64,000 nt of DNA, from contig OX336389.2 of the NCBI GenBank assembly GCA_946902985.2, positions 1,290,830,792 to 1,290,894,791 on the forward strand, in the 5' to 3' direction. Below the pieces are notes generated by a model that was not told where the DNA came from, did no database searches, and saw only the letters and a program-made list of their open reading frames with translations. Shown here piece after piece: positions 63,936 through 64,000 of the stretch; within the stretch, counting starts at the first letter, position 1, and each line of letters starts with the position of its first letter. A program made the position numbers and the translations under genes. The DNA is from Meconema thalassinum. Its lineage: Eukaryota > Arthropoda > Insecta > Orthoptera > Tettigoniidae.

Positions 63936-63942
63936 AAACATA

Positions 63943-64000
63943 TGTCTGTATGCGACATACGTGTCCCAGATGAAACATCAGGGGATAAATGAAAATGTCG
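63943..64000 (-). repeat. BEL 5' LTR, partial
   Basis: The first 58 bp of the LTR (terminal end facing the internal region) are present. The remaining ~225 bp and the target duplication lie beyond the window. Confidence 0.9.

Larger units (their letters stand above)
57407..64000 (-). mobile_element. BEL/Pao LTR retrotransposon, decayed, 5' LTR cut by window end
   Basis: The minus-strand order is: 5' LTR (partial, 63943-64000), primer binding site, repeat-bearing leader, gag, protease, RT, RNase H, integrase, polypurine tract, 3' LTR (57407-57689). The left LTR sequence TGTCTGTATGCGACATACGT recurs at 63943. Expected total is ~6.8 kb. Several stops and frameshifts break the coding region, so this copy is not autonomous. 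Confidence 0.93.

Overview
The window is repeat-dense animal DNA, almost certainly from a large insect genome. I find no host gene I can defend. The evidence for an insect is the mix of elements: tRNA-headed SINEs, Tc1, mariner, pogo-like and hAT DNA transposons, a BEL/Pao LTR retrotransposon, Penelope-like elements, LINE remnants and a Crypton-like recombinase. The long AT-rich spacers and heavy nesting suggest a multi-gigabase genome, perhaps orthopteran; that last point is a weak inference.

Layout. 0-11 kb: three related DNA transposons with long inverted arms and transposase remnants (two here, one at 17.5 kb), a Tc1-like foldback, a pogo-like MITE and many SINEs. 11.9-13.4 kb: a satellite with a ~294-bp unit, split by a palindromic Penelope-like insertion. 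14.5-15.8 kb: a truncated hAT. 18.4-21.7 kb: a 60-bp satellite of about 55 units. 22-26 kb: Penelope-like insertions with target-site duplications, plus SINEs. 26.6-29.3 kb: a decayed LINE whose 3' part runs in frame into a mariner transposase. 30-31.5 kb: a SINE split by a pogo-like element, itself split by a foldback with a tRNA-like sequence in each arm. 32-44.4 kb: several copies of a repeat with a hairpin start and (GT)n, a Crypton-like element, and an intact Tc1 (42.5-44.0 kb). 49.7-51.1 kb: a second Tc1 copy with the same protein and length, in the opposite orientation. 54-57 kb: LINE tail and SINEs. 57.4-64 kb: a near full-length BEL/Pao element on the minus strand, broken by stops and frameshifts, with its 5' LTR cut by the window end.

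How the parts relate. Nesting and target-site duplications give a relative chronology. Old SINEs are the usual targets; Penelope-like elements, long-arm DNA transposons, pogo-like and hAT elements entered them; younger SINEs entered those in turn; the two Tc1 copies look like the newest arrivals. Only the two Tc1 transposases look intact. SINEs would depend on LINE enzymes in trans and the MITEs on transposases encoded elsewhere.
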